The notes beneath the pieces are model-generated. The model was given only the letters and a program-made list of their open reading frames with translations, was not told where the DNA came from and ran no database searches. The translations under genes and the position numbers were made by a program. Positions 5,563 through 6,349 of a DNA stretch of 6,349 nucleotides are shown here, piece after piece (position 1 is the first letter of the stretch; each line of letters starts with the position of its first letter). The DNA comes from Dehalococcoidales bacterium (lineage in GTDB: Bacteria; Chloroflexota; Dehalococcoidia; Dehalococcoidales; JAQTVP01). Location of the stretch: NCBI GenBank assembly GCA_028707015.1, contig JAQTVP010000098.1:1-6349 (forward strand), in the 5' to 3' direction.

Positions 5563-5591
5563 TTATACATGATTTATTGCTGCTAAGTTAA
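5562..5591 (-). promoter_or_regulatory. Promoter upstream of the tRNA-like sequence and zinc-ribbon gene
   Basis: On the minus strand TTAACT (5591-5586, four matches) and a perfect TATAAT (5567-5562) are 18 nt apart. The start point would be about 5555, at the very beginning of the tRNA-like sequence, and the transcript would run on into the zinc-ribbon gene about 100 nt downstream, giving that gene a tRNA-like leader. Confidence 0.5.
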
Positions 5592-5633
5592 GGGTAGTTT
5601 TTATAGTTCAGAACGTCTTTTAAATTGGTAATG

Positions 5634-6128
5634 TTAGGATTCCACCTGTCTATTAAGCCACCAAATCCCTATATTGAGATATGAAGCAATACTCACCCAT
5701 ATTATATACGGAATAAGAAGTGCTCCTGCCCACCCCGAAACTCTGAAAGAAGTAATTATCGTTGCTAGAATGAGAAGCCATAGGACAATAATTATTACGA
5801 CTCCTCCCTCTTTTGACTTCATTCCGAAGAATATAATTGACCATAGAGCATTAATAAACACAAGCTGAACCCAGAAAAGCGTAAAAGCTAGCGATGCACC
5901 ATTAATAGCCAGTCCATCTTGCCAGATAAGAAAGACTGAGATTCCCATCAGAACATATAAGATGGTCCAAACAGGCCCAAATGCCCAGTTAGGTGGGGTA
6001 TAGTGTGGTCTTTTCAGTCCAGCATACCATCCTGGTATTGCTTTGAAAGTGAAAAGACTGCCGATAACTGCGGCAGCAAAGCAGGCAACGATACTAACAA
6101 TAAGTTTCACAATGCTATTAAAATCCAT
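5634..6128 (-). CDS. tspO: TspO/MBR family tryptophan-rich membrane protein
   Basis: A 164-residue membrane protein of the TspO/MBR (translocator protein) family, five-helix inner-membrane proteins that bind porphyrins and cholesterol-like ligands; in Rhodobacter TspO acts as an oxygen-linked regulator of tetrapyrrole-dependent gene expression. Visible signatures: a first helix (about 7-27), WYAGLKRPHYTPPNWAFGP (34-52) in the first loop, VWTILYVLMG (53-62), FINALWSIIFFG (91-102) and the closing helix IPYIIWVSIASYLN (139-152) followed by IGIWWLN. Eleven tryptophans fit the family name. Length is normal and the frame intact (ATG 6128 to TAA 5634), with a modest AGAG ribosome-binding site. It begins 31 nt after the Rieske gene on the same strand, so the two are probably co-transcribed. 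Family assignment is firm; the ligand in this organism is unknown. Confidence 0.94.
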   Translation of the reverse strand: MDFNSIVKLIVSIVACFAAAVIGSLFTFKAIPGWYAGLKRPHYTPPNWAFGPVWTILYVLMGISVFLIWQDGLAINGASLAFTLFWVQLVFINALWSIIFFGMKSKEGGVVIIIVLWLLILATIITSFRVSGWAGALLIPYIIWVSIASYLNIGIWWLNRQVES

Positions 6129-6159
6129 AGTTATTCTCTAAGTTATTTAATATTAACAC

Positions 6160-6349
6160 TTAAACTTCTACTAATATTTTATTATTTACTACCTGTACGT
6201 TATATTTAGAGAGTGGACTTGGTGACTTTATAGCTTTACCAAGCCTGGAAAAGAAGCCGGACCCTTTTGACCAACGTACAACGCTACCATCATTTAATTC
6301 AAACTGAGAACCATGCCTAGGACAAGTAACTATAGTGCCTTCTAGTTTA
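6160..6349 (-). CDS. Rieske [2Fe-2S] protein, C-terminal part, cut by window edge
   Basis: The last 62 residues of a leftward gene are visible, from codon 6348-6346 to the TAA at 6162-6160; the start lies beyond the window. The segment TCPRHGSQFELNDGSVV contains Rieske box 2 (CxxHG, with Cys9 and His12 of the visible part), which supplies one Cys and one His ligand to the [2Fe-2S] cluster. Box 1 (CxH) must lie outside. A longer basic linker than in classic ferredoxin-type Rieske proteins (RWSKGSGFFSRLGKAIKS) follows, then the usual final strands KYNVQVVNNKILVEV. The C-terminus suggests a small Rieske ferredoxin-like electron carrier rather than the large subunit of a ring-hydroxylating dioxygenase. 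The tspO gene follows 31 nt downstream. Confidence 0.85.
   Translation of the reverse strand, partial: KLEGTIVTCPRHGSQFELNDGSVVRWSKGSGFFSRLGKAIKSPSPLSKYNVQVVNNKILVEV

Noticed and set aside
5653..6209. ORFs overlapping tspO in other frames, on both strands
   Set aside because: The tspO frame carries clear family motifs; the others are low-complexity shadows without start signals.
1..6349. CRISPR array or insertion sequence
   Set aside because: No regularly spaced repeats and no transposase catalytic domain were found. The zinc-ribbon gene alone is not enough to call a transposase.

Overview
This is a bacterial segment, moderately AT-rich by eye. The evidence for bacteria is a bacterial-type RsgA GTPase, Shine-Dalgarno sites, sigma70-like -35/-10 boxes and a lipoprotein signal peptide. 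No gene fixes the lineage. The Rieske C-terminus (CPRHGSQF followed by a long basic linker), the RsgA subtype (LEDLGWNLFFRKH near the N-terminus), MarC and TspO together remind me of uncultured Chloroflexota/Dehalococcoidia-type genomes, but that is an impression and no search was run.

Layout from left to right. rsgA reads rightward (44-1144). A gene-free stretch (1145-1518) follows, holding a strong GC hairpin and a degenerate tRNA/tmRNA-3'-end-like sequence. Three leftward genes come next. A secreted seven-bladed beta-propeller lipoprotein (2691-1519) is interrupted by a TGA at the invariant Trp of one blade. An intact MarC-family membrane protein (3444-2845) has a textbook promoter that puts the transcription start on its ATG. 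A COG3153-type GNAT acetyltransferase (4126-3614) is interrupted by a TAA at codon 21. A rightward gene (4403-5152) with its own promoter encodes a probable HEPN-domain protein (RNAIAH motif) of unknown specificity. It converges on a leftward 78-aa zinc-ribbon gene (5457-5221). That small gene sits between two near-identical 24-bp repeats that read as a tRNA 3' end. The right-hand repeat belongs to a degenerate Met-tRNA-like sequence with its own promoter. The right end carries a leftward pair: the C-terminus of a Rieske [2Fe-2S] protein, cut by the window edge, then tspO.

The genes do not form one pathway. rsgA is ribosome-assembly housekeeping, marC and tspO encode inner-membrane proteins, the Rieske-tspO pair may be one redox/tetrapyrrole-linked transcription unit, and the middle looks like accessory DNA in turnover. 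Signs of turnover are two genes broken by single in-frame stop codons, three tRNA-end-like sequences all pointing leftward, and a lone HEPN protein. The most notable points are the ~300-bp zinc-ribbon cassette with the geometry of a tRNA-targeted insertion, and the clean stop-codon lesions in otherwise unbroken frames. I found no CRISPR array, recognisable transposase or integrase.
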